Translations under genes and position numbers: made by a program
Assembly (NCBI GenBank): GCA_029210915.1
Contig: JARGGJ010000009.1
Coordinates: 1 to 61,782 of the forward strand
Direction: 5' to 3'
Source: Patescibacteria group bacterium
GTDB lineage: Bacteria; Patescibacteriota; Patescibacteriia; 2-12-FULL-60-25
DNA length: 61,782 bases
Notes under the pieces: generated by a model
Told to the model about the DNA's origin: nothing
The model's input: only the letters and a program-made list of their open reading frames with translations
Database searches by the model: none
Shown: positions 31,115 through 39,510 of the stretch, in pieces
How the letters are laid out: every line of letters begins with the position of its first letter
How positions within the stretch are numbered: position 1 is the stretch's first letter

Positions 31115-33082
31115 ATGATAGAACTCATTGCAAAATATGGCTCTATTGCAAACATTCCCGATTCAGATCTGCAAAATCACGGTCTGGAAAAAATCAAAAG
31201 AGATGGCGGATATATTCTGCGTCGTATTAACGATACGGATGCCGGTTCAACAGATTTGGTTCAGTTCATTGCCCGCTATCACGGTTTGAAGGCTGAACAA
31301 ATTCCTGATTATGTAAGCCCGACATACCTAAAACGCATGCAAACCGTAATTGATGGATTTACCAAAAGCGACAAAGAATCTGCAGAAGTAGGGTTGATTG
31401 ATGTTGGGATAGCACTAGCAACTTATTGGGGTCAACATGTTGAATACTGGGCCAATGGTTGCAGGGAAATGAAACCCGAACTGGCCGAGGTACATAACGC
31501 AGTGCGGGAAATTTTTAGAGTGTACAATTTGGATTTGCAACTTTGGCTTGATGGCATAGGCGCATGGCATGTTGATTTGAACGGTAAAAAAATCGAAGAC
31601 GAGTCAGTGCGCTTTAATCGCCTATTGCCCGAGTTTCGCCGTGCACTTAGTCAGTTCATAGGCCAAGATCTGGTTAATCCGAAGGCCTGCCTGCAAAACA
31701 TAGCTGCGAAAATTGGCGTAAAAAAAGCCGATCTTCCGTCCATCATCGCCGCCGTTGAAGCAAACCCCAAACTACTTAAAAAAGTTCTTACAATTGCCCA
31801 TGAACGAGCAGTACGCAAAGGTGCTTTGCGTCGTGGCAAAAATGAAGGGTTGTTTCATCTTAAGCGTATCAAAAAAACGCTTTCCGATAAACGCAAGGTA
31901 TCTGAAGGGCTTTTCACAATAAGTTTAGCTTCAAAGAACCCCTTCACTATTTTGGATATCGGGAATGATTCAGGCTGTTGCATTGGCATCTACGTCGAAA
32001 ATGAAAGCAAGGAATTTGGCACGGGCTTTGGCGCCGAAACTGTGCCAGTGATTGCAATTGACCCGATGGTACCAATGGTTGAGGTAAGGCACGGTAAAGA
32101 CCGTGTTGGCTCGGCTATGATGTTCCTTGCTGTAGATGAGAATCATGAATTTTTTGTAGCCGTAAACAGTATCGAGCTAAACTCCAAGCTTGCTCCGGTT
32201 GCCGAAAGTCTAAGCGATGCCATTATTGAGTGGATCATGGCTTATGCTAAAAAAGTTGGAGTGGCTTATGCGGCCATGGGCTCACATGATTACAACACGG
32301 GCATTAATGCTTATAATATGCCGGAAACAGAAGACAGCCTTTTTTCTGGCGTTGCATTGTGTGGCTTGGATTTTCCTATCCATATGGATATTAATAGTAG
32401 TAATGATGGTGATTCTATTAGGGATTACTCATTTAGTAGAAGGCTTTCGGTTTATGTTCCTAGTATAGAATCAATATACCAATTAGTGCGCCTGCCCCTA
32501 GCTAATAAACAACAGAGATTCGAGGAACAAGAAGCGGAGCTTAACTCTTGTTTCGAAGCTGGCTTTACCCGGCAGGATTTGCAGGGAATTGGCATTAAGA
32601 TGAGGAAATTAGGTTATATAGATTTTACTCCCGCGCTTGAGCTTTTGAATAAGCTAATACATGAGCTGGGTCTTGATCCTGGAAAAAAAATACCCGGCAT
32701 AGTTTTGCCGTGTTTTACAAATCGTGAAGACGGACCGGAAAAACTTACCATATCCAATCTAAGTGAATGTGAGATGTACTCGGAAGGGGATCTGGTTAAT
32801 ATAATGACCATGATTCCCATTGCCCCTGAAATAGATCCTCATAAGGCTAAGGAGTCCAAAACAGTGTTTTTTCATGAACTTGCTATAGCTTTACTGCTCA
32901 TGCATCATACTGGACTGAACACGGATGGTTATATTGGTTTTCATGTTGTCTGGGACGGTAGAGATGATGAGGAAGGTAAGTTGGCAATACATTACTTGCA
33001 GTTCACCGGCAGTGAATGCATTCTGCATCGCAAACTTCCCAAAAATACCGTTGCACAAGAGTGGTATGTAAAAATGTCTTAA
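31115..33082 (+). CDS. Large soluble protein, unknown
   Basis: 655 residues, without signal peptide or membrane helix. AAAAGGAGT lies six bases before the ATG. The N-terminal 270 residues are mostly helical; the middle (about 265-410) starts with ISLASKNPFTILDIGNDSGCCIGI and may be a separate alpha/beta domain, in which the CC pair is notable; the C-terminal part contains the segment HELAIALLLMHHTGLNTDGY. No family is recognised. It stands alone with promoter and terminator, like the accessory genes at 9130-11997 and 37388. Confidence 0.7.
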   Translation: MIELIAKYGSIANIPDSDLQNHGLEKIKRDGGYILRRINDTDAGSTDLVQFIARYHGLKAEQIPDYVSPTYLKRMQTVIDGFTKSDKESAEVGLIDVGIALATYWGQHVEYWANGCREMKPELAEVHNAVREIFRVYNLDLQLWLDGIGAWHVDLNGKKIEDESVRFNRLLPEFRRALSQFIGQDLVNPKACLQNIAAKIGVKKADLPSIIAAVEANPKLLKKVLTIAHERAVRKGALRRGKNEGLFHLKRIKKTLSDKRKVSEGLFTISLASKNPFTILDIGNDSGCCIGIYVENESKEFGTGFGAETVPVIAIDPMVPMVEVRHGKDRVGSAMMFLAVDENHEFFVAVNSIELNSKLAPVAESLSDAIIEWIMAYAKKVGVAYAAMGSHDYNTGINAYNMPETEDSLFSGVALCGLDFPIHMDINSSNDGDSIRDYSFSRRLSVYVPSIESIYQLVRLPLANKQQRFEEQEAELNSCFEAGFTRQDLQGIGIKMRKLGYIDFTPALELLNKLIHELGLDPGKKIPGIVLPCFTNREDGPEKLTISNLSECEMYSEGDLVNIMTMIPIAPEIDPHKAKESKTVFFHELAIALLLMHHTGLNTDGYIGFHVVWDGRDDEEGKLAIHYLQFTGSECILHRKLPKNTVAQEWYVKMS

Positions 33083-33088
33083 TTGAAT

Positions 33089-33116
33089 AACGTCTGATAA
33101 AACAGGCGTTTTTTTA
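33089..33116 (+). terminator. Terminator of the 655-residue protein gene
   Basis: ACGTCTG and CAGGCGT form the stem, followed by seven T. Confidence 0.8.
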
Positions 33117-33232
33117 ATTGAAAAAATGCCGAAGTCGAGCTGAGCTCTATAGAAGCCTCCGACATTCTTAATTTAGTATTCGTCTTTATTATTTGTTATT
33201 TTTTATTTGTAATTTCGCGAGCGAAGCGAGCG

Positions 33233-34789
33233 TTAGAATCCCTTCGGTTTCTCTCCCAATGTCGAGATTCCCGTCTCGCTAAGGTCAACTTTAATAAACG
33301 ATGCGATAAGCGGATGTGCTTCATTCAGACTGTGCCACAAATCCTGCGCAACTTTTCTGTAGCTCGGATGTCCTTTTTTGCCGCTTCGAAGCTCGATAAA
33401 GTGGAAAAGCTCACGCACATTCCAGCTAACAACCAAGCGTCGTCTGTAAGCCATGGGTACAACATATTCTGCTTCAGTCGCCATTCCCGCATCAAGCAAT
33501 TTGTGATTCAAATCCCGCGCCATATCCATCACGGCGGAATAATCCTTTTCTTTACCAATCTCCTCAATCTCAACCGGTACATCATAACCCAAGTCAGTGC
33601 CAAGCGGCTGATTACTTTGTGTACACATTCTATGGCGTTGGATATCTCTCCAGCCTCCGTAATCCATTACAATTTGATGCTGGAACCAAGCATGTTCAAA
33701 AGCACGCGGGGGTGGGTCGTGTGGTCCGCGCTCTTTCATGGCTTCGGCGATTATCACATCAATCAATTCCGGTTTATGCGCCAAAATATCCAAAGCTTGT
33801 GCCATATTAATTTTGCCATGCAGAGATAATATCGATGCCGCGATTCTAAGTTCCGCATTAGCATCATCATAAGTGCAAATCACTCTTTTATCAGATTTCG
33901 CATTGGAATTATTTTCATTGCCCAATATCTGCTCCGCCAACTTTGCCATTGTCTTTGGCATCTCGATTTGATACGGATTCGGGTCGGCGTATTTCAAAAG
34001 AGTGGGGAGTGGGAATTTTTGCAAAGCCTCATCCGGGTCCGTATCAATCCTACCGCGTAAACTTTCCTTGATTTGATTGCCAACATCCTGAGAGATCGAA
34101 TCATTCGTGGAAAGTAATTTTGTAATAGCAAAACCCCAATTACGCGCGTTGGCTGTCATTCCCACCATAGTCAAACTCGCCGATGGCAAAAGATATCTGA
34201 CCCTATCGCAGACAAGCGCTTTCAAAACAGCTTTATAAGCCCCATCAGATAATTCGCCTTGCGGATTTCGCTCACGCATCAAAGGCTCCAAAAGCTCATA
34301 ACACTCATCATACAAACCATATAATCTATCAAAAAGCTGATTCACCTCGCTCATGTACGGGCTTTTCTCTAGTGTAGTAGGCACTGCGACACGATCGCGG
34401 GTAAATACTTGGTAGCGCGATGATTTTTCTGTGTAAGAACAAAGTCGGCTATCTTCCACAATCTTAACCACAACCTGTGGAATATTTTCCATGGCAACCG
34501 ATGCCACAGCATGCTCCGCAACAGACCCGTGCCCATAGCCAACAACCCACTTTTCATGAAACGCGGCCGCTTTTTCCAAATCAACATCATCCACATTCTG
34601 ATCAAAAGGTGTCGAAGACCGCGAGCACTTTGCGAACGCAACAGCTAGTTGCTCCGGAGTCGGTATAAGCTCAACCGGAGACCCATCTTCGCGCTTTGTC
34701 CTCATCTTATTCATCCAGTAAATACGAGGTTTTGTAGTATCACTAGGCTGTAGTAGGGGAGCCTTTTTTGTAGGTTTATCCACAGGCAT
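33233..34789 (-). CDS. thyX: FAD-dependent thymidylate synthase-like protein, two ThyX domains
   Basis: 518 residues, about twice normal ThyX. ThyX methylates dUMP to dTMP using FAD and methylene-tetrahydrofolate. The N-terminal half has GYGHGSVAEHAVASVAMENI and a SSRYQ end, like the motif around the ThyX substrate site. The C-terminal half has the ThyX-like RHRMCTQSNQ, HQIVMDYGGWRDIQRHR and FHFIELRSGKKGHPSYRKVA. The protein therefore looks like a fused duplication in which the two halves may complete one active site. The dUTPase gene is on the same strand upstream. Confidence 0.8.
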   Translation of the reverse strand: MPVDKPTKKAPLLQPSDTTKPRIYWMNKMRTKREDGSPVELIPTPEQLAVAFAKCSRSSTPFDQNVDDVDLEKAAAFHEKWVVGYGHGSVAEHAVASVAMENIPQVVVKIVEDSRLCSYTEKSSRYQVFTRDRVAVPTTLEKSPYMSEVNQLFDRLYGLYDECYELLEPLMRERNPQGELSDGAYKAVLKALVCDRVRYLLPSASLTMVGMTANARNWGFAITKLLSTNDSISQDVGNQIKESLRGRIDTDPDEALQKFPLPTLLKYADPNPYQIEMPKTMAKLAEQILGNENNSNAKSDKRVICTYDDANAELRIAASILSLHGKINMAQALDILAHKPELIDVIIAEAMKERGPHDPPPRAFEHAWFQHQIVMDYGGWRDIQRHRMCTQSNQPLGTDLGYDVPVEIEEIGKEKDYSAVMDMARDLNHKLLDAGMATEAEYVVPMAYRRRLVVSWNVRELFHFIELRSGKKGHPSYRKVAQDLWHSLNEAHPLIASFIKVDLSETGISTLGEKPKGF

Positions 34790-34800
34790 ATCATGTATTA

Positions 34801-34831
34801 GTTTGTAAAGTTAAAAGTTTATAAAGTTGTT
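34801..34831. repeat. TTTATAAAGTT-type repeat
   Basis: GTTTGTAAAGTTAAAAG followed by TTTATAAAGTT, a short copy of the family at 2679. Confidence 0.6.
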
Positions 34832-34921
34832 CAAGTGGGTACTTTTAGCTAATAAAGGTTATTAAAAAAAACACGTGGCCTTTACTTTGGCACATGCGCA
34901 AATATCATTCAATACACAAAA

Positions 34922-35013
34922 TACGTTAATCCGTTATTCCGTTTATAACGAGATTAGTGGTTAATAAAGTATTACTGCGTAACTCGTTATAAACGTTAAA
35001 AACGTTACGAACG
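34922..35013. repeat. AACGTTATAAACG-type palindrome
   Basis: ACGTTAATCCGTTATTCCG with GTTTATAACGAG is mirrored by CTCGTTATAAACGTT and AACGTTACGAACG. A related tract is at 40093-40190. Confidence 0.65.
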
Positions 35014-35017
35014 TCGC

Positions 35018-35443
35018 CTATCCCGTCGACCCAAACCCACCCCTGGATTTTTCACTGGTTTCACCTTCCTCAAACTCAGCTCGTACAACCGGCATTATCA
35101 TTCCCTGAGCAATTCTTTCACCGGCCTCTATCTTAACCTCTATTTCAAGTTGATTATAAACAGCTAAAAAAATCTGATCATCAGGCCCTGCATAGTCGCT
35201 ATCAACAACTCCAATCCCATTAGCTAAAACTAAACCTTTTTTCTTAAACAAACTTGATCGGGAAGCCAGTATCAATACATGTCCCGGCGGAGTACCAATT
35301 ACTAAACCCGTTGGCACTAATTTCAAAGTCTTTGGCGGAACCTCAACTTCCTCGGCGCTCGCCAAATCAAAAGCCGCCGCACCATCTGTTTGATAATTGG
35401 GAATCTCCACATCATCGCGGAGTCGTGTGATTTTTATTTTCAT
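35018..35443 (-). CDS. dut: dUTP diphosphatase (dUTPase)
   Basis: 141 residues from ATG 35443 (MKIKITRL); an ATG two codons earlier is possible. It hydrolyses dUTP to dUMP, keeping uracil out of DNA and feeding ThyX. The five trimeric-dUTPase motifs are visible: AAAFDLAS, ASRSSLFKKKGL, GVVDSDYAGPDD, GERIAQGMI and SRGGFGSTG. Longer starts would read into the CCCCT palindrome and are rejected. Confidence 0.95.
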   Translation of the reverse strand: MKIKITRLRDDVEIPNYQTDGAAAFDLASAEEVEVPPKTLKLVPTGLVIGTPPGHVLILASRSSLFKKKGLVLANGIGVVDSDYAGPDDQIFLAVYNQLEIEVKIEAGERIAQGMIMPVVRAEFEEGETSEKSRGGFGSTG

Positions 35444-35455
35444 AATCATAGGGAT

Positions 35456-35548
35456 TAACCCCTCTAAATCTCCCCTTGTCATGGGAGACTTGTATTACAG
35501 CCCCCTGACAAGGCAAAGCTCAGCTTAGCTGTGGGGTTTGGGGGTTGT
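35456..35548. repeat. CCCCT/AGGGG palindrome between dut and the kinase gene
   Basis: AACCCCTCTAAATCTCCCC with CCCCCTGACAAGG and GGGGTTTGGGGGTT. A diverged member of the family inside queA. Confidence 0.6.
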
Positions 35549-35549
35549 G

Positions 35550-36098
35550 CTAAAGCGTAGCAATCAGTTCATCCAACTTTGCTTTAAAAGTCTCAAGATC
35601 CAAGTCATTTTCGATTTTATGGTTTGCTTTGGCGGCTACGCCGGCTATGGTTGCCTCGGTTTCCCTTTCGCTCATGGCTAAGAAATCCTCCCAGGTCATA
35701 TCACCCTCGCCGGCTTTTTCGTTTCTGTTTTTAAGCCGTTCGAATCTTATCTTGGGTGATGCCCAGATTTCGACTAAATGAAACTTTTCATCTTTTTGCA
35801 GATCTTCGATATCCTCCATACGGCGAATACCATCAACAATAACAATGTTCGCTGTAGATGCCTTAACTTGCGCCTCCATAACATTTGCAAGCGCATCTTG
35901 CCCAAAAGCTTGTCGGATGGCCGTAGAAGCTTTGATTAGGTTATCTCGGGATTTTTCTTTATACAATCTTTTTAAAACATCGGCCAAAATATCGCTGAAA
36001 GTAAATATTTCCGCATTTGAATTTTTAGCAAGTATATCAGCCGCCGTACCCTTACCGGCACCGGCTTGCCCAACAAAACCTATTATAATTTTCGGCAT
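35550..36098 (-). CDS. Small P-loop kinase (nucleotide or dephospho-CoA kinase-like)
   Basis: 182 residues. The P-loop is GFVGQAGAGKGTAA (7-20), followed by FTFSDIL, an Asp in IVIVDGIRRMEDIEDL and an arginine-rich lid RFERLKNRNEKAGEGDMTWEDF. This is the adenylate/dephospho-CoA kinase-like branch found in archaea and CPR. The substrate is uncertain; its place next to dut suggests a (deoxy)nucleotide. The start is the family-typical MPKIIIGFVG. Confidence 0.75.
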   Translation of the reverse strand: MPKIIIGFVGQAGAGKGTAADILAKNSNAEIFTFSDILADVLKRLYKEKSRDNLIKASTAIRQAFGQDALANVMEAQVKASTANIVIVDGIRRMEDIEDLQKDEKFHLVEIWASPKIRFERLKNRNEKAGEGDMTWEDFLAMSERETEATIAGVAAKANHKIENDLDLETFKAKLDELIATL

Positions 36099-36248
36099 AA
36101 TTCGTTAATTATCAACTAATGAAACTCAACTGTCAACAAGAGTATCTTGTATCTTGTATCTAGTATCTAGCAGTGTGATATGCAATTAATTTAGCGCAAA
36201 AAAACATCTACGCCACTGCAAAATACAAGATGCTAAATACAAAATACT

Positions 36249-36276
36249 AAAAAACAGCCCTTAGGCTGTTTTTTTG
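36249..36276 (-). terminator. Terminator of rplA
   Basis: ACAGCC and GGCTGT form the stem with A- and T-runs on both sides. Confidence 0.8.
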
Positions 36277-36277
36277 T

Positions 36278-36970
36278 CTAGAAGTTTGATGTATCCATCG
36301 GGATTCCCGGGCCCATGCTTGTTGTGAGCGTGATGCTCTTTAAGTATGCGCCTTTTGAGGATGATGGTTTTTGCTTTTTAATTGAGTCCATTAAAACCTG
36401 TAAATTTTCCTTTAAGCCGGCTGTGTCCAAACTTGTTTTACCGATAATTTGGTGCACTATACCCGTGTCATCATTTTTATAAGCAACTTTACCTTTCTTC
36501 AAATCCTCGATCATCTTAGTGACGTTTGTGCCTACGGTATCTGTCTTTGGGTTAGGCATGAGGCCTTTGGGGCCAAGAACGCGAGCAAGCTTGGCAAGTT
36601 TAGGCATCATATCAGGAGTTGCTACCGCAACATCGAATTCAATAATACCTTTTGTCGAAATTTCTGCAATTAATTCCTCACCTCCAACAATATCCGCCCC
36701 CGCAGCTTTTGCCTCCTTCTCTTTATCAGCTGCAACAAAAGCGGCAACTTTACGTGTCTTACCAATATCATTTGGGAAAACAAGAGTAGCGCGTACAATC
36801 TGGTCGCTCTTTTTAGGGTTGATACCCAAACGAACATGTACCTCTACGGATCCGGTAAACTTGGTGGTTGCTGTCTTTTTAACAAGTTCCAACGCCTCAT
36901 CGGGGTTATACAACTTGCCTGTTTCGATCAATTTCTGCGCTTCAATAAAGCGCTTGCTATGTTTTGGCAT
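36278..36970 (-). CDS. rplA: 50S ribosomal protein L1
   Basis: 230 residues, normal length. L1 forms the mobile stalk at the tRNA exit site and often represses its own operon. Signatures are the start MPKHSKRFIEA, VEVHVRLGINPKKSDQIVR, LARVLGPKGLMPNPKTDTV, KGKVAYKNDDTGIVHQIIGKTS and SITLTTSMGPGI. Normally rplK directly precedes rplA; here the two are separated by 2.5 kb with a gene on the opposite strand, and rplA has its own promoter. Confidence 0.97.
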   Translation of the reverse strand: MPKHSKRFIEAQKLIETGKLYNPDEALELVKKTATTKFTGSVEVHVRLGINPKKSDQIVRATLVFPNDIGKTRKVAAFVAADKEKEAKAAGADIVGGEELIAEISTKGIIEFDVAVATPDMMPKLAKLARVLGPKGLMPNPKTDTVGTNVTKMIEDLKKGKVAYKNDDTGIVHQIIGKTSLDTAGLKENLQVLMDSIKKQKPSSSKGAYLKSITLTTSMGPGIPMDTSNF

Positions 36971-37061
36971 AAACTTTAGAAGGCCGGCTTATTCAGCCAA
37001 TACCTCCGTGGTGCAGACGCCCCGAGCAAAGTCGATGGGCTTCCACGTTAGCTTAATAATG
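36971..37061 (-). promoter_or_regulatory. rplA leader, candidate autoregulatory RNA
   Basis: About 90 nt between the predicted transcription start and the ATG. It holds GGCTGAATAAGCC (stem-loop), ACGGAGGT and a GC-rich segment GCTCGGGGCGTC. L1 and L10 operons commonly carry autoregulatory leaders; which protein would bind here cannot be told. Confidence 0.4.
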
Positions 37062-37066
37062 GGCTT

Positions 37067-37095
37067 AATATAGACTAAAGATAAGAAACCGTCAA
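37067..37095 (-). promoter_or_regulatory. rplA promoter
   Basis: Minus strand TTGACG (37095-37090), 17 bases, TATATT (37072-37067). Confidence 0.75.
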
Positions 37096-37115
37096 GTCTA
37101 TAACTTATTGTCTTG

Positions 37116-37227
37116 AACCTTGATTTACTTGATTTTTGCTCACAATTAACATGATTATTTGATTTTACTTATCAAGTCATTAAAAACAGATAATCAAGGC
37201 AATCCTTTAATCGAGCGAATCAAGGTT
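37116..37227. repeat. AACCTTGATT/AATCAAGGTT element, left of the 37388 cassette
   Basis: 112 bp with perfect 10-base inverted ends AACCTTGATT and AATCAAGGTT. The interior contains TGCTCACAATTAACATGATTA, which is repeated within the element at 38717-38865 in the same orientation. The two therefore flank the gene at 37388 as long direct repeats with inverted ends. Confidence 0.8.
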
Positions 37228-37238
37228 CAGACAAAGGG

Positions 37239-37267
37239 TTGACAAAACCGCTAAAATATGCTAAATT
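37239..37267 (+). promoter_or_regulatory. Promoter of the 37388 cassette gene
   Basis: TTGACA, 17 bases, TAAATT, starting 12 bases after the AATCAAGGTT end. The leader to the ATG is about 115 nt. Confidence 0.75.
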
Positions 37268-37387
37268 ATCGCCATTCATCCATTTCCGGATGGAGCCGTT
37301 TCTGTGCGGATCACAGAGCTGTCTCATGGCTAAGTTCAGGCGTTGGTTTATACTGCCGCCTAACATGCCAAGGATGGAGATCGTACA

Positions 37388-38599
37388 ATGACAAGTGAGA
37401 AGAAAGATCACAGTGTAGCATCATACGCCTTTGGAACATTTCAGTTGTGGCGCGATGGCGTATTAGTCGAAGAGCGAGCCGAACCTCCGAAGCAGATTTT
37501 GCAACATTGTGAAGAAGTTCATGAGGTTGATGAGCCGGGTTGGGTATACGTGGATCCAGGACCTCTACTCATTTGCCAACCTCGCTTGTTCGTGGAGCTG
37601 GAACCAATGCCACCACTTGAGGAAAACGAAAAAGCAGAGGAGATCTATAAGTGTCGTGAGTATGGTGATGATGGATTCCTGCTCCGGCCAGACATGCCGA
37701 TTCCGGGAATCCAAATGGATCCCGACACTGGCCACGAATCCCATGAAGAGGATGATCTGCCGTACATGAACCTCGAAGTTGAGGTTTGTGATGGTGCTGA
37801 AGATGTGGGTAGTCCCGAAATTGATGAAGATTGTGGAAGTGGTCGTCAGCAAGATCCACCCAAGCCCAAGCGCAAGCAACGCGCTGCGAAGCAAGACCGC
37901 CTCACAACCGATCAGCTCGCCGAGCTGCTCGCTATCGACAAGCGTGTCGGTTTGCGTAGCCAGCTCCAACGCATGCTCCACGCGCTCAATTCCGGCGGGC
38001 TAGCTCTCGAAGCTCCTGCCGAGGATATCGCCATCAACTACCGCTGTGAGTGGTGGGAAGTGGAACGTCAGCGCCAAGCCCTTGTGCTTTGGCAAAAAGG
38101 TATCGGCCGGGCATTGGGTTACTCGAGTTACCAAAAGTATCTCGCCAGCATCCCTGGAATTCCAGGACGTCTGCGCATGAAAAACGGCAAGTTCAATCGC
38201 CTGGTGCTTGTCGATACCCGAGCAGGCCTGCAGAAGCTCTGCCATCTGGCTGGGGTTTTCTATGATAGCACCGAGCATCTAGACGCTGATTCGTCAGTGC
38301 GTTGGATGCGTTGTCAGGATGGTCGACGGTACCAGAACGACACTATGATTGCCGCCGACTGTAGTTTTCAGGATGACGAAGACGGCCTGAGTTTGTTCGA
38401 GGGAATCTGCCTTTACATGCAATTCCCTCAGGTTCTTTGTGAATGTTTTGTGATACTTTTCACCGAACCACCAAACACCAGCAGCAACTCAGCTGACGTG
38501 GCTATTCTCTCGATCACAGAACTTGGTGTCAAAGTCGGTAGGACACGCTATGTCACAAACGATAAGTACATGGGCGTAGCCTCCAAGCTGCGTCTGTAA
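37388..38599 (+). CDS. Unknown protein, 'ALGY-YLASIP' family, copy 1
   Basis: 403 residues. The N-terminal half is acidic and probably disordered (residues about 70-165), followed by a basic stretch PPKPKRKQRAAKQ. The conserved C-terminal domain has RQALVLWQKGIGRALGYSSYQKYLASIP, RLVLVDTRAGLQKLCHLAGV, SVRWMRCQDGRRYQ and LFEGICLYMQFPQVL. The gene at 53387 shares this order. The conserved Trp, Arg and Cys suggest a folded binding or catalytic domain; the function is unknown. AAGGA and GGAG lie upstream of the ATG. It lies on the strand opposite the ribosomal operon it interrupts, between two AACCTTGATT elements. Confidence 0.75.
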   Translation: MTSEKKDHSVASYAFGTFQLWRDGVLVEERAEPPKQILQHCEEVHEVDEPGWVYVDPGPLLICQPRLFVELEPMPPLEENEKAEEIYKCREYGDDGFLLRPDMPIPGIQMDPDTGHESHEEDDLPYMNLEVEVCDGAEDVGSPEIDEDCGSGRQQDPPKPKRKQRAAKQDRLTTDQLAELLAIDKRVGLRSQLQRMLHALNSGGLALEAPAEDIAINYRCEWWEVERQRQALVLWQKGIGRALGYSSYQKYLASIPGIPGRLRMKNGKFNRLVLVDTRAGLQKLCHLAGVFYDSTEHLDADSSVRWMRCQDGRRYQNDTMIAADCSFQDDEDGLSLFEGICLYMQFPQVLCECFVILFTEPPNTSSNSADVAILSITELGVKVGRTRYVTNDKYMGVASKLRL

Positions 38600-38615
38600 A
38601 CTCCAACTCAAACAC

Positions 38616-38652
38616 AAAGCGCGTGAACTCACTCTCGAGTCACGCGCTTTTC
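38616..38652 (+). terminator. Terminator of the 37388 cassette gene
   Basis: AAAGCGCGTGA and TCACGCGCTTT form an 11-base stem, followed by TTCT. Confidence 0.8.
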
Positions 38653-38716
38653 TAATTGCGAACCAGGATGTACCGGGATTATCGTTCAATGATTTACAGG
38701 ATTACTATATTGTCTG

Positions 38717-38865
38717 AACCTTGATTTCCGCCAAAGGCGGATCTGCCTATGGATGAAAACATGATTTTCGCTCACAATTAACATGATTACTGTATGAATT
38801 TAATTTATTAATACATTAAGTAATCAAGTTAAATATGGTTTTAAATCGGTTTGAAAATCAAGGTT
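38717..38865. repeat. AACCTTGATT/AATCAAGGTT element, right of the 37388 cassette
   Basis: 149 bp with the same 10-base inverted ends as 37116-37227 and the same TCGCTCACAATTAACATG core. Its left half (TTTCCGCCAAAGGCGGATCTGCC) also matches 6110-6150. Confidence 0.8.
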
Positions 38866-38878
38866 CAAGATTGATGGC

Positions 38879-39361
38879 TCAGTCTTTCTTCTGTTCCTTC
38901 CTAATTATAACCCAGTAATACAAAAATAGGGGAATACCTACGAATAAAAACGACAAGTCGCGGACTGCGGATTTTTGATTGCGGATTGCGCGCATCTCAT
39001 CTTCGCTTAATTGATTCTTTTCACACTCGGCAATTCTTGTTTGGTAATCCGCATCATCAGGTTCTTTTGGAATCATGAAAGCACAAGGCGGATCGCGATA
39101 TTCATTTAAATCAGCTTTTGGAAAAACCCAAGTCTTAAGACCAAGGTTAACCAAATCGGCTGTCGAAAAAACAACCATCATTAAAGCGATCAGTGAAACC
39201 AAGTAAAAGTATACGGTTTTAATAATCTGCGTTTTAGACATTTGCATAGATTTGAAATCATTATCATCGCGAAGCAAATAAACAAGCCCAACGATGAGCA
39301 TTATAAATATTATGAATATACTTAAAGGAAAAAACATGGATAACATATCGATTGCGTTCAT
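38879..39361 (-). CDS. Membrane protein, unknown (three helices, DUF5671-like)
   Basis: 160 residues from ATG 39361. Three membrane helices (about 7-30, 48-72, 137-156) surround an outer loop with PKADLNEYRDPPCAFMIPKEPDD and two cysteines. The segment KTVYFYLVSLIALMMVVFSTADLVN resembles CPR membrane proteins annotated DUF5671; this is a weak match from memory. TATAAT at 39373-39368 ends six bases before the ATG, so the message should be leaderless. Confidence 0.65.
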   Translation of the reverse strand: MNAIDMLSMFFPLSIFIIFIMLIVGLVYLLRDDNDFKSMQMSKTQIIKTVYFYLVSLIALMMVVFSTADLVNLGLKTWVFPKADLNEYRDPPCAFMIPKEPDDADYQTRIAECEKNQLSEDEMRAIRNQKSAVRDLSFLFVGIPLFLYYWVIIRKEQKKD

Positions 39362-39367
39362 GACATT

Positions 39368-39373
39368 ATTATA
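39368..39373 (-). promoter_or_regulatory. -10 box of the 38879 gene (leaderless)
   Basis: Minus-strand TATAAT, six bases before the ATG at 39361. Confidence 0.65.
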
Positions 39374-39480
39374 CCTCATGAACGCAAAAATTAATAAATA
39401 ACAAATAATAAATAATAAAGCGAGCAGAGGGATTAATATTTATTATTTGTTATTTGTAAATTTATTATTTGAAGTAGTAT

Positions 39481-39510
39481 AAAAAAATCGGGCACTAGCC
39501 CGATTTTTTT
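39481..39510 (-). terminator. Terminator of rplK
   Basis: ATCGGGC and GCCCGAT around ACTA, with A- and T-runs, overlapping the rplK stop codon. Confidence 0.85.
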
